Part shown: piece after piece, positions 16,327-25,683 of the stretch | Position numbering within the stretch: the first letter of the stretch is position 1 | Layout of the letters: every line of letters begins with the position of its first letter | The notes under the pieces: model-generated | Told to the model about the DNA's origin: nothing | Seen by the model: the letters and a program-made list of their open reading frames with translations, nothing else | Database searches by the model: none | DNA from: SB11 sp965222995 | GTDB lineage: Bacteria; Bacteroidota; Bacteroidia; UBA8524 | Length of the DNA stretch: 64,000 bases | Direction of reading: 5' to 3' | Assembly: GCA_965222995.1 (NCBI GenBank) | Contig: OZ244977.1 | Location: forward strand, 1,364,001-1,428,000 | Program-made: the position numbers and the translations under genes

Positions 16327-17070
16327 TTATAAGTCCACAAACAAAGTAGGTTTAATGTATTGATTTTCTACATGTTCATAACCAATTAAAAACTTAAAAG
16401 GGACTATTTTTGAAATGATTATACTTTCTTTGAAGCTTAAACTGCAATAAGGTTTGTTATACTTTTCTTTACTTACAGTATCAAGTATATCCCGATAGCC
16501 GTCAATAATTGTTTTTAAAGCCTGAATATAATGTTCAAAAGGTAAGTTTTTTGAAATAGATAGACTTACAATTCCTATTGTAGGATTATCGGAAAGGTAA
16601 GGGTTTTTACCATTATTAATAACGAATTCTTTGATATACTTTTTTAAAAAAATACCATTTCCTCTGTTAGTATCAAGTTGGTACAAATTCTCACCCACAA
16701 CATTAATTATCAGTAAATTTCTTTTATTAAAGTCATAAATCTTTTTCAAAGGAACAAATGCAGGAGCTAAATATGGCGCAATACTAATTCTAAATAGTAT
16801 TGGCTTAAAAGAACTGTCTGGAGTTATAAGAGTATTAAAAGAATAAGTTGCTAAGTAGTCATCTAAGTTTTCTAATGAGTCGGTAATTCTTTTTAAAGTA
16901 TTGAAACTATCATTAGGGTTAATATTTATAATGGGTAAGCTGTCGTTTCCTGCAAAGTATTTTTCTAAGTTCTCATTACAGAAATAACTCGGCAGTTCTT
17001 TTTCTTTTTGTTCTGTTGAACAAGAGGTTAAAAGAAATATTGAACCCAAAAAAAGGATTAGTACTCGCAT
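16327..17070 (-). CDS. Hypothetical lipoprotein
   Basis: Predicted lipoprotein of 247 residues with signal MRVLILFLGS and lipobox LLTSC. The remainder has no motif I recognise. It lies upstream of the serine hydrolase in the same direction with a 55-bp gap, so co-transcription is possible. Function unknown. Confidence 0.7.
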   Translation of the reverse strand: MRVLILFLGSIFLLTSCSTEQKEKELPSYFCNENLEKYFAGNDSLPIININPNDSFNTLKRITDSLENLDDYLATYSFNTLITPDSSFKPILFRISIAPYLAPAFVPLKKIYDFNKRNLLIINVVGENLYQLDTNRGNGIFLKKYIKEFVINNGKNPYLSDNPTIGIVSLSISKNLPFEHYIQALKTIIDGYRDILDTVSKEKYNKPYCSLSFKESIIISKIVPFKFLIGYEHVENQYIKPTLFVDL

Positions 17071-17110
17071 ATATCAGCTAAACGAAGATAAGGTAGGGCA
17101 GGTTGAAACA

Positions 17111-17138
17111 AAAAAGCCCTCCGCTATTGCGGAAGGCT
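17111..17138 (-). terminator. Rho-independent terminator for the PKD-repeat gene
   Basis: On the minus strand GCCTTCCGC-aata-GCGGAGGGC with one mismatch, followed by six T, about 30 nt past the stop of the gene at 17170. Confidence 0.85.
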
Positions 17139-17169
17139 TCACACACACAAACGTTAAAGATGAGAGTCC

Positions 17170-18594
17170 TTATTGTTTGTAGAACTTTAATTCCTTTGTG
17201 GTTTTACCATCGGTGCTTACTACTTTGGCTATATAGTAGCCTTGGGGCAAATGGTTAATTTGTATTTGTTGTGCTTGGTGGGTGTTTATACTAGTAGCAG
17301 GTGAATTGTAAAACACTGTACCATTAAAATTACTAATGATAATACTAGCCTGCTCTACACCCTCAACTTTTAAGTTTAATACCTCTTGTGCAGGGTTAGG
17401 ATAAATACTCATTTCAATGTTAGCAGTATGGTTTTGTGCAGTAACCTCACTAGGCTGGTTAGGTGTATTGTCAGCTGCTGTTTCATCGGCAACTAAGTTT
17501 GTACTGCCGTTGTTACGTTTAGGCTTGCGTATAACTATTATTGTGCAGTAAGTCTTGCGGCATTTACCATTGCCAATGGTTAAGCATACACGGTGTTTAC
17601 CTGCTCTTAGCTTAGTAATATAGTGCTTGCGGTTGCTTACTTTTTTACCGTCAATAGTCCACTGATATTTTAGGTTTTTGCCTTTGCTGGTGTTAAACAA
17701 AGCTACTTTGTGCCCATTAACTCTATGTTTAAAGCTGGCAACAATGCGGCACGGTTTTTTACCTTTTACTACAATTACTTTGCATTTGCGTTTGATACAA
17801 TTTTTGCCTTTAACTTTCACAATCAGGCAAACGGTATAACGCCCCGGTTTTTTAAATTTAATACGAAAATTGGCTTTGTTTGATACTTTACGCCCGTTAA
17901 TAGTCCATTGATAGCGTACTTTTTTACTATTTACTTTAGAAATAAATACTGCTTTTTTACCTTTTTGGCGAGAAGCAAAATTTACTCTTAAACGCTTGCA
18001 AGGGTTAGGTTTTTTAACAACAATTACTTTACAAATACGGCTTTGGCATTTACCGTTTTTAGTTTTAACTATCAAACAAACATTGTATTTGCCTTCTTTT
18101 TTAAAAGTGAAACGAAATGCTTTTTGTCTTGAAACTTTACGCCCGTTAATAGTCCATAAATAGTTTAGGTGCTTACTTTTGTTAATACTGGCAAAAATGG
18201 CTTTTCTGCCTTCAAGTTTATGGCGGAATTTTGCTTGTAATCTTGCACAAGGATCAAACTTAACCGTAACTCGCTTACATACTGTTTCTTTACATTTACC
18301 ATCACGGCTGGCAACAGTTAAACAAACTTTGTACGTGCCTGATTTTTTGAAGTTAAACTCAGGGTTAGGTCTGTAACTGGTGTGGTTATTCCCAAACTCC
18401 CATTTATAAGTAATACTTTTTAAATTTGTATTTGTTCGGGTTTTAAAAAATACTTTTGTTCTGTTTGATTTGAATGCGAACTCAGCATTGCAATTGTTTT
18501 TTTGTGCGTTTACCTGTTGTGTGAAAACTAGGCTTAGTATAGCTATTAAACTAACTGATAATAACTTACCAAATTTTGTAACCGTATCTTTCAT
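17170..18594 (-). CDS. Cationic cysteine-rich PKD-repeat protein with T9SS type A sorting domain
   Basis: Secreted protein of 474 residues, mostly four tandem PKD-like Ig repeats of period about 83 (residues about 35-112, 116-195, 199-278, 282-356). Each repeat has four cysteines: one at the start, one in V-C-L, one in K-C, and one near the end. Each also has a W-T-I-N-G-R-K-V-S-type core (W-E-F-G in repeat 1). The repeats are very rich in Lys and Arg. A Thr/Asn-rich linker leads to a C-terminal sorting domain (IYPNPAQEVLNL, IISNFNGTVFY, PQGYYIAKVV). The signal peptide ends near QQVNA. It could bind acidic polymers such as DNA or polysaccharide at the surface; this is inference. Confidence 0.85.
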   Translation of the reverse strand: MKDTVTKFGKLLSVSLIAILSLVFTQQVNAQKNNCNAEFAFKSNRTKVFFKTRTNTNLKSITYKWEFGNNHTSYRPNPEFNFKKSGTYKVCLTVASRDGKCKETVCKRVTVKFDPCARLQAKFRHKLEGRKAIFASINKSKHLNYLWTINGRKVSRQKAFRFTFKKEGKYNVCLIVKTKNGKCQSRICKVIVVKKPNPCKRLRVNFASRQKGKKAVFISKVNSKKVRYQWTINGRKVSNKANFRIKFKKPGRYTVCLIVKVKGKNCIKRKCKVIVVKGKKPCRIVASFKHRVNGHKVALFNTSKGKNLKYQWTIDGKKVSNRKHYITKLRAGKHRVCLTIGNGKCRKTYCTIIVIRKPKRNNGSTNLVADETAADNTPNQPSEVTAQNHTANIEMSIYPNPAQEVLNLKVEGVEQASIIISNFNGTVFYNSPATSINTHQAQQIQINHLPQGYYIAKVVSTDGKTTKELKFYKQ

Positions 18595-18680
18595 AATTTA
18601 TATTGGTTTTGGTTTTAATTATTAGTCGGTTAAAAGTTGCAATGGTTGGAAAATTATTTTAATAATTTTTACATATAAAT

Positions 18681-18706
18681 AAAAAAGCCACAATACTGTG
18701 GCTTTT
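18681..18706 (-). terminator. Rho-independent terminator
   Basis: On the minus strand AAAAGCCACA-gta-TTGTGGCTTTTTT, some 30 nt past the stop of the T9SS cargo gene at 18736. Confidence 0.85.
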
Positions 18707-18735
18707 GGTGAAAAAGAAATGAAAAAAAATACTAC

Positions 18736-21213
18736 TTATTGCTTTATGAGTTTTTGGAAGTATTGTGCTTTGTTATTAGTGATACCTATATAATAAATAC
18801 CGGTTGCCAATGAAGATACATTTAGTTGTTTAGTGCTACCTGTAAATGTTTCTTGCGGTAATACTTGTTTGCCTTGTTTATCAATAATAGTAATTGTGTA
18901 AGTATCGTACTCTTCTAACTCAACAGTGAGTGAATTATTGGTTGGGTTGGGGTAGATTTTTAGTTGGCTAAGCTGAGTAGGAGTGTTGCCGTTACTTAAA
19001 AGGTCGTCAACCTTACAAAATACATGGTTTGTGCTTTCATAGTCAGCAAAATCATAAATAACATCAGCTTTGTTACTCACTAAAACACCTTTCTCAATTT
19101 GGCTGTTTAAGCGAACCTTAAACCGTATATGCCCTCGGTTTTCAACAAAATCATTACTCTGTGTCGGGTTAGGGGGGAGGTTAATATTGTCAAAAGTCCA
19201 TATTAATACCCCTTTGCCCAGTTGCGGAGGTAGATTAACTACTTGAGTTGAATAAGGGTGACTGGCTCCCAGTTCCTGTATATATTCAATACTCAAATTT
19301 AAATCTATAGTATCCACTACTATTACTTGTCTTACTGTATCACTTGTAGTATTCTCAAAACGGATGAGGTATTCTACCTCCTGTTGCCCTGCACTTGGAA
19401 AAATAGTTACAGTATCCCCCTCTCTAGGTTCAGGAAAGATAAATTTCCCTCCTAAACTTGTAGCATCTTCTACTTTTTGGTCAAGCGTATCAAAATTGTC
19501 TTGTGTAAATGCATCGTTAGTACTCACAGCTTCTGCAGAAAAGCTTATTTGATTTGTGTTTTGACTACTTACCTTACCCCTGAAAAATATAGTACGCTCA
19601 GCTCCTTGCGGAAGGTTAGAATAATCCCACTCTGCAATACCATTACTTATTGATGAAGGCGCTGGTATAGCAACAAAACCTTGTAAACTGTCATCTAATT
19701 TTAGCCTTATTTTTCCATTTTGAATGAGCTTACCCCCATTATTCTGGTAAGTAAGGGTATATAGTTCTGTAAAGCCTCTGCGGAAGCGATGCCCGGCATT
19801 GGGAAGAATTTTAACACTTACATCTTCAATGGTTTCATCCAAACGGAAAGCAAAGTCGGCAGAGTCTATAATTTGGTTGTTATTACTCGGTGTAAACAAA
19901 TATTGGGTGGGGTTACAACTGCTTAAAGTAAAATATTTTCTTGGCAGTGCACTAATGGGGTATGTGCCCGATTTGGGTACGGCAAAAGTGTAAATACCTT
20001 CTCTATCGGTATAGGTTACAGCTAAACCATTAAATAAACGTATTACTTGCCTCACCAAAGGTTTTTCTCCTGCATCAAACTTACAGTTGTTGTTTTGGTC
20101 GTAATAAGCTCTGCCTGTTATTAGAGCTAAATTTTTATCATACTCTGCAATTCTGTTTAAGCGTATTCTTCTAAAGTTTACAAAACCACCTGTAACATAT
20201 AGTTTGTTTCTAAAGTTTTTAATGAAACGAACAGCAGGCAGGTTTAAATCACCCAAAGTTTCCCATTTGCTACCGTTCCATTTTATAATATGGTTAAACT
20301 CACCGTTACCCATGTCAATTACGCCTGCCGCCCAATATTCACCATCAAAAAAAGTGGCATCTCTAATTGCTGAAGCTTGCAGGTTGGGAAAGCCTGTGCT
20401 TCTGTTTTGCCAAGTTCCGTTTTGCCAAGTATAAATTATTTTTTGTGAGCTATTGTTTTGCCCAAAGGCAAACAATCCTTCTTTGCCGCCTTGCATTACA
20501 GCAATGCTAAAAAAGGGTGAAGTTGAATCGGCTACAATATTTCCACCCTTAATTTTAAATAAGGGTATGTGTGTGCCTGATGATTTTCTTTTATATATAC
20601 CACTGATAAATAATGAGTCGTTATGAACAATTAGCTGATTGCCATTGCCAATATATTCTTCTTTTTCAAACTCTTGAAAACCCTGCCATTTAGTTCCGTC
20701 AAAACGAGCTAGGCCATTAGCCTTGGTAGCATCGTCAATCCTGTTAAATCTCCCGGTAAGGTATAAATAGCCTTCAAAAGCATGTAAATCGGTTACGTGT
20801 AGTGCAGATAAATCGTTTCTATCTCGTTTGGCAGCATTTACCCATTTTTTACCTTCTAAAGCTATTAAGCCTGTTCTTGAGGAAGAGAAGTATACAGTAT
20901 CGAAAAAACCACCTACATATATTTTATTGTTGTATGATGCGATAGTATTAACCCTAGAATCTTTTCCTGCTATAAAGGATGAAATATTTTGCCAAAAAAC
21001 ACCGTTCCAGCGAGAAATGAGATAAAATTTTAAGTTGTTTCCTGTATTAACTGAATCTACAAAGGCAAAGTATATGTTACTACCATCAGTGGTTACAGCC
21101 ACAGGTGTTTCTGAAAAGCCTTGTCCCAAAGGTTTCCATATCTGCCCTAGTGAGGGCTTAGTTACCCAAAAAGATAACAATACTAATAGTATCTTTAAGC
21201 TCTTTCTTTTCAT
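18736..21213 (-). CDS. Secreted beta-propeller/DUF7619-like protein with T9SS type A sorting domain
   Basis: Exported protein of about 825 residues. The ATG at 21213 is preferred to the in-frame GTG just upstream, because it overlaps the previous gene's stop as TGATG, typical of translational coupling. Seen: a signal peptide ending SLGQ, Kelch- or propeller-like repeats with IYVGGFF, LYLTGRFN, LYVTGGF (about 20-360), an SdrD-B-like module with YYDQNNNCKFDAGE (about 370-465), two Ig-like modules similar to DUF7619/DUF11 regions (470-725), and a sorting domain (IYPNPTNNSLTVEL, IIDKQGKQV, LATGIYYIGI). It is the last gene of an ECF sigma factor operon. Confidence 0.85.
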   Translation of the reverse strand: MKRKSLKILLVLLSFWVTKPSLGQIWKPLGQGFSETPVAVTTDGSNIYFAFVDSVNTGNNLKFYLISRWNGVFWQNISSFIAGKDSRVNTIASYNNKIYVGGFFDTVYFSSSRTGLIALEGKKWVNAAKRDRNDLSALHVTDLHAFEGYLYLTGRFNRIDDATKANGLARFDGTKWQGFQEFEKEEYIGNGNQLIVHNDSLFISGIYKRKSSGTHIPLFKIKGGNIVADSTSPFFSIAVMQGGKEGLFAFGQNNSSQKIIYTWQNGTWQNRSTGFPNLQASAIRDATFFDGEYWAAGVIDMGNGEFNHIIKWNGSKWETLGDLNLPAVRFIKNFRNKLYVTGGFVNFRRIRLNRIAEYDKNLALITGRAYYDQNNNCKFDAGEKPLVRQVIRLFNGLAVTYTDREGIYTFAVPKSGTYPISALPRKYFTLSSCNPTQYLFTPSNNNQIIDSADFAFRLDETIEDVSVKILPNAGHRFRRGFTELYTLTYQNNGGKLIQNGKIRLKLDDSLQGFVAIPAPSSISNGIAEWDYSNLPQGAERTIFFRGKVSSQNTNQISFSAEAVSTNDAFTQDNFDTLDQKVEDATSLGGKFIFPEPREGDTVTIFPSAGQQEVEYLIRFENTTSDTVRQVIVVDTIDLNLSIEYIQELGASHPYSTQVVNLPPQLGKGVLIWTFDNINLPPNPTQSNDFVENRGHIRFKVRLNSQIEKGVLVSNKADVIYDFADYESTNHVFCKVDDLLSNGNTPTQLSQLKIYPNPTNNSLTVELEEYDTYTITIIDKQGKQVLPQETFTGSTKQLNVSSLATGIYYIGITNNKAQYFQKLIKQ

Positions 21214-22667
21214 CACTTTCTCAATTTAAAATTATACCTAATACCCACATTAATTCCTATACTGCTAGGGCGTATAGCTGTACCTATTCTATCATCAAAT
21301 ATACCATTTACAAGGGTGCTGTAGTTAATACTTGCCTCCAAAGTCCATTGTGGTTTAAATGAGTAGTAATACCCCACAGAAGCTCCTAAACCTAAATTCC
21401 ATCTTCTAAACAAGTCTCTATTACCATCTACGCTCATACCAAACAAGTTAAATGGGTTTATATAGTCTCCGGTAGCAAACTCTAAATAGTGAAGTGTAGT
21501 ATTAGCACTAAAACGCAAGCCTGATTTCGGGTTAATCTCTTTATTGTACGTTATACCAATAGGTAGAGTTATGTAATTTAAGTTACTTATACCTATTTGA
21601 GTGTATGCAGTATCTCTGAAATTAGTATAAAAGTATCCAATTATTTGACCTTGAGGGTTAAATACGGGAATTGAATCAAAGATTTGTTGAGTGATATTGT
21701 AGTTGATACTTTGTGAAATATTTTTAATTCCAATACCAGAGTTAATTTCAAAATCTTTGATTTTATAGTTGGCAGAAAATTCTGCACTTGCAACAAATGA
21801 ATTTTCATTACTACTATTAACAATTCTACCCAGTTGGCTGTTATTGTCAGCAACATAATTGTTTGATGCACCACCAATATGTAAGCCTAAGCTAAATGGA
21901 GAAAAACTTGGTTTTGGTTTAGCAACTTTACTTCTGCGAAGCATATTTTCATCAACTACTTTCAAACTATCATCTACAGTTTTGGTAGAATCAGAAGTAA
22001 TAACTTTTGTTGTAGTAGTCTCTTTAGCGGTACTATCTTCATAAACTTTAATAGCTGGCTTAAGTGTTTCTTTAGGTTTGTTTCTTCTTTCATTTTTTGG
22101 GTATGGAGTTCCCATTTTTTCTCCTTTATTACCCATATTCTTGTCAGAATCTTCTTTACCATTATTGTTTCTATTTCTCCTGTTTTTGAAACTTTCTAAT
22201 TTCCTCCTCAGCTCTTCATCAATTTTGCTTTTTGGCTTTTCAGTTTCTTCTTTGATATTGGAAGACTTAGAAGCACTTTTAGGTGTGTTATTAGTTTTGG
22301 CTTCTGCACTTTCAGGAGAAGTTGATTCACTATTAGTGGGTTGATTTGAAATAGTGTTTTCTATTTCATTTCCTTTTTGAGGTGAAGTTTCAGTAGGTGT
22401 TTCAACAGATGGGGTTGAGGTTGTATTTTCAACTATGTTTCGTGGTTTAGTACTTTCAGAAGGTAAAAGGTAATAAGTAGTTGCAGAGCCGGATAATAAT
22501 AAAGCAATACCCATAAACCACCACCACAAAGCACGGCGTTTGCGTTTATTTTGTTCAGCAGCTATTTGGGTTTGCATGGCTGCCCAGTCGTTGCTATCAA
22601 CAGGCATTTTCATGTCGCCTAATTCCCTGCGGAACAACTCATCAATATGTATTTTCTTTTTAGCCAA
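21213..22667 (-). CDS. TM-anchored protein with C-terminal outer-membrane beta-barrel-like domain; possible anti-sigma factor
   Basis: A 484-residue protein encoded directly after an ECF sigma gene, which it overlaps by 8 bp. Residues 1-42 are charged with an LFRRELGDMKMPVDSNDWAAM segment of the kind seen at the N-terminus of Bacteroidota anti-sigma-like proteins. One membrane segment follows (about 44-66), then a long Ser/Thr/Glu/Lys-rich disordered linker (70-245), then a beta-barrel-like domain (about 255-484) with alternating strands and a terminal aromatic-type strand (GINVGIRYNFKLRK). Having both an inner-membrane segment and an outer-membrane barrel in one chain is odd. The sigma-binding role is inferred from position. 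Confidence 0.7.
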   Translation of the reverse strand: MAKKKIHIDELFRRELGDMKMPVDSNDWAAMQTQIAAEQNKRKRRALWWWFMGIALLLSGSATTYYLLPSESTKPRNIVENTTSTPSVETPTETSPQKGNEIENTISNQPTNSESTSPESAEAKTNNTPKSASKSSNIKEETEKPKSKIDEELRRKLESFKNRRNRNNNGKEDSDKNMGNKGEKMGTPYPKNERRNKPKETLKPAIKVYEDSTAKETTTTKVITSDSTKTVDDSLKVVDENMLRRSKVAKPKPSFSPFSLGLHIGGASNNYVADNNSQLGRIVNSSNENSFVASAEFSANYKIKDFEINSGIGIKNISQSINYNITQQIFDSIPVFNPQGQIIGYFYTNFRDTAYTQIGISNLNYITLPIGITYNKEINPKSGLRFSANTTLHYLEFATGDYINPFNLFGMSVDGNRDLFRRWNLGLGASVGYYYSFKPQWTLEASINYSTLVNGIFDDRIGTAIRPSSIGINVGIRYNFKLRK

Positions 22668-23208
22668 TTAATCTTTGTTCTTTAAGTGCTCTTTTCAATA
22701 AATCACGCGCTCGTGAAAGCTGTGATTTTGATGTGCCTTCTGATATTCCCAGCATTTGCGCTATATCCTTATGTCCGTAGCCTTCAATGGCATATAGGTT
22801 AAATACCACTCGGCTGCCTTTGGGTAACTCATCTACCAGTTGTAATAGTTTTTCTTCACTCACTTTATCTTCTGGGTCTTCCACCTCATATTCAGCATCA
22901 TAATCTTTTTCGTCTTTCATATTATCAAACAGTGTCGATGTTTTTGTTTTCTTCTTAAAAAAATCAATCGAACTGTTTATCATTATTCGTGTTATCCATG
23001 TTTCCAGTGTGCTGTTAAACTTAAACTTTTTGATGTTGGTAAATACCTTCATAAAAGCTTCGTGCATCACATCTTTTGCATCATCCCTATCATTACAGTA
23101 GCGGTAACATATAGCCAGCATCTTAGGAGCAAGCCTTTGGTAAAGCTCCTGCTGTGCCCTGCTATCGTTTTTAACACAGCCATTTACTATATCATTATCG
23201 CTCCACAC
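22660..23208 (-). CDS. ECF-type RNA polymerase sigma factor
   Basis: Extracytoplasmic-function sigma-70 factor of 182 residues. Seen: region 2 (about 10-85) with DAKDVMHEAFMKVF and ETWITRIMINSSIDFFKK, an acidic linker, and region 4 (about 120-178) with the helix-turn-helix YGHKDIAQMLGISEGTSKSQLSRAR. The start codon is GTG at 23208; I see no suitable ATG. It overlaps the next gene by 8 bp, so the sigma factor, the TM/barrel protein and the T9SS cargo are coupled. Self-regulation of the operon is likely but not shown. Confidence 0.92.
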   Translation of the reverse strand: MWSDNDIVNGCVKNDSRAQQELYQRLAPKMLAICYRYCNDRDDAKDVMHEAFMKVFTNIKKFKFNSTLETWITRIMINSSIDFFKKKTKTSTLFDNMKDEKDYDAEYEVEDPEDKVSEEKLLQLVDELPKGSRVVFNLYAIEGYGHKDIAQMLGISEGTSKSQLSRARDLLKRALKEQRLIG

Positions 23209-23334
23209 GTAGGTTTTAACACTTCTTTGTCTTTAGTAAAGGTAGAAGGTTGGAAAATATTTTGAAAAAAAATAAAAAAGTTTTCTGTTTATACCCTCCT
23301 GGTTTTTTTGAGCTTTTAATTTTGTAGTTAATTG

Positions 23335-23355
23335 CCCTCCCTTAACTAGGGAGGG
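23335..23355. repeat. Perfect inverted repeat upstream of recG
   Basis: CCCTCCCT-taact-AGGGAGGG, an 8-bp GC-rich stem in an otherwise AT-rich intergenic region between the sigma gene and recG. No T run follows on either strand, so it is not a normal terminator; an operator or an mRNA structure is possible. Confidence 0.6.
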
Positions 23356-23442
23356 AGTTTATTATTAGCGAACGTTTTTAAATTCTTGTAGGGTGGGTAA
23401 AAATGAAACTAAATCTCAAATCGAAAATAGTAAACTTGCAAA

Positions 23443-25545
23443 GTGTCCAAATACTTAGAAACATCTATAACTTATTTGAAAGGTATTGGCGAGAGTAAAG
23501 CCGAAACCTTAAAGAAAGAACTGGACATTTTTACGTTTGATGATTTACTACACCATTTTCCATTTAGATATGTAGATAGAAGTCAGTTATATACTATAGA
23601 AAGCCTGCATGCAGGGGTGGCTTATATTCAGGTAAAGGGTAAGTTTACAGACTTTAAAATGGAAGGTGCAGCCCGCGCTAAACGTTTGAAAGCTTTATTT
23701 ACTGACGGTACAGGATATATAGAAGTAGTTTGGTTTAAAGGCATTAGTTGGATACAGAAATACATACAACCTAACAAAGAATATGTGTTGTTTGGTAAAC
23801 CCAATGAGTTTAAGGGGAAATTAAGTATAGCTCACCCAGAAATTGAAGAAGCCAAAGACTTTCTATCAAAAGGTAATGCAGGCTTTCAACCCGTATATAG
23901 TACTACAGAAACACTAAAACGTAAAGGCTTAGAAAGTAAAGGCATTCAAAAAGCGATAAAAGACCTTATAAGCAACCCTAACTTTAAGATAGATGAGATA
24001 CTCCCTACTAATATTTTAGAAGAGTTTAGGCTAATGGACAGGCAAACAGCCTTTGAAAATATCCATTTCCCTGAAAGTGATGAAGCACAGAAGAAAGCGC
24101 AATTCCGCTTAAAGTTTGAGGAATTATTCTTTCTGCAACTGAAAATGCAACGCATAAAAGGTGTTCGTAAAAAAGATGTTCCCGGAATAGTTTTTAGCAA
24201 AGTAGGAGAATACTTCAACAGGTTTTATAATGAAGTATTGCCTTTTGAGCTGACAGGAGCACAAAAACGTGTAGTAAAAGAAATACGCTTCGATATGGGA
24301 AGCGGTAAACAAATGAACCGCTTGCTACAAGGCGATGTAGGCAGTGGCAAAACTGTTGTAGGGCTAATGTGTATGCTTATAGCTATTGATAATGGTACAC
24401 AAGCCTGTATGATGGCTCCCACAGAGATATTAGCGCAACAGCATTATAATAATATTCGCAAGTTTGCGGAAGATTTGGGCTTAAATACCGCTTTGCTTAC
24501 CGGTAGTACACCCCAGAAAGCCCGTAGAGAAATGCTGGAAAGTTTAGAAAACGGGCAACTGCATATACTGGTAGGTACCCATGCGCTAATTGAAGATAAA
24601 GTAAAGTTTAACAACTTAGGTCTCACTATTATAGATGAACAGCATCGCTTTGGAGTGCAGCAGCGGGCTAAACTTTGGAACAAGAGCTTAAGTGTTCCCC
24701 ATGTATTGGTTATGACTGCCACCCCAATACCCAGAACTCTTGCTATGACTGTTTATGGTGATTTGGATACCAGTATTATAGATGAGTTACCTATGGGGCG
24801 TAAACCCATAAATACCGCCCATAGATACGATACCAACCGCTTGCGAGTATTTGGTTTTATAAAAGAAGAGATAGCTAAGGGAAGGCAAGCCTATATAGTA
24901 TATCCCCTAATTGCCGAGAGCGAAAAACTTGACTATAAAAACCTAATGGATGGCTACGATGCGGTTACAAGAGCTTTTCCATCACCAAACTATACGGTAA
25001 GTATAGTGCACGGACAAATGAAGCCTAAAGATAAAGAATTTGAAATGCAGCGTTTTAAACGCGGCGAAACACAAATAATGGTGGCTACAACAGTAATAGA
25101 AGTAGGAGTAGATGTTCCTAATGCTACTGTTATGGTAATAGAAAGTGCAGAGCGTTTTGGGTTAAGTCAATTACATCAGCTGCGTGGCAGGGTAGGGCGT
25201 GGAGGAGAGCAAAGCTATTGTATATTAATGACAGGACATAAGTTAAGTCATGATGCCCGTTTGCGAATGGAAACCATGGTTCGCACCAACAACGGTTTTG
25301 AAATTGCCGAAGTAGATTTACAACTACGCGGTCCCGGTGATATTGAAGGCGTGCGTCAAAGTGGTATAGTGGATTTGAAACTAACTGACCTTACCAAAGA
25401 CAAAGAAATAATTATATTGGCGCGTACAGCAGCCGAGAAAGTAGTAGAGCAGGATATGCACTTGCAGTTACCCAAACACCAAGTTATGCTGCGCTATTTG
25501 CAAAGCAGAAGAAAAGACGGTTTTAATTGGAGTAGAGTTTCTTAA
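23443..25545 (+). CDS. recG: ATP-dependent DNA helicase RecG
   Basis: Branched-DNA translocase that remodels stalled replication forks and Holliday junctions. Seen: an N-terminal wedge/OB region (LKGIGESKAE, FPFRYVDR), helicase motif I GDVGSGKT, motif II DEQHRFGVQQR, motif III TATPIPRT, and motif VI LRGRVGRG, with the C-terminal helices after it. It has 700 residues, the family's usual length. The start is GTG at 23443, which puts the conserved LKGIGESKAE segment close to the N-terminus; no nearby ATG fits. Confidence 0.95.
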   Translation: MSKYLETSITYLKGIGESKAETLKKELDIFTFDDLLHHFPFRYVDRSQLYTIESLHAGVAYIQVKGKFTDFKMEGAARAKRLKALFTDGTGYIEVVWFKGISWIQKYIQPNKEYVLFGKPNEFKGKLSIAHPEIEEAKDFLSKGNAGFQPVYSTTETLKRKGLESKGIQKAIKDLISNPNFKIDEILPTNILEEFRLMDRQTAFENIHFPESDEAQKKAQFRLKFEELFFLQLKMQRIKGVRKKDVPGIVFSKVGEYFNRFYNEVLPFELTGAQKRVVKEIRFDMGSGKQMNRLLQGDVGSGKTVVGLMCMLIAIDNGTQACMMAPTEILAQQHYNNIRKFAEDLGLNTALLTGSTPQKARREMLESLENGQLHILVGTHALIEDKVKFNNLGLTIIDEQHRFGVQQRAKLWNKSLSVPHVLVMTATPIPRTLAMTVYGDLDTSIIDELPMGRKPINTAHRYDTNRLRVFGFIKEEIAKGRQAYIVYPLIAESEKLDYKNLMDGYDAVTRAFPSPNYTVSIVHGQMKPKDKEFEMQRFKRGETQIMVATTVIEVGVDVPNATVMVIESAERFGLSQLHQLRGRVGRGGEQSYCILMTGHKLSHDARLRMETMVRTNNGFEIAEVDLQLRGPGDIEGVRQSGIVDLKLTDLTKDKEIIILARTAAEKVVEQDMHLQLPKHQVMLRYLQSRRKDGFNWSRVS

Positions 25546-25594
25546 ACTTGTCTAAATCAACGTTGTTATTTTAGAGCCTTAGAATTCACAAATT

Positions 25595-25602
25595 TAATTT
25601 CG
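25595..25602 (+). promoter_or_regulatory. Candidate -7 box (TAATTTCG)
   Basis: TAnnTTCG variant of the -7 element, 81 nt upstream of the first of three tandem secreted-protein genes. The long leader makes this one less certain. Confidence 0.35.
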
Positions 25603-25683
25603 CTTTAAAGGAATAAACTCAACCCTTTCCAACCAATTATAATGTAATTACGTATACATTAATACTAAACTAAATTATCAATT

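Noticed and set aside
23335..23355. A Rho-independent terminator between the sigma operon and recG
   Set aside because: The stem is good but neither strand has a following T run, and both neighbouring genes point away from it.
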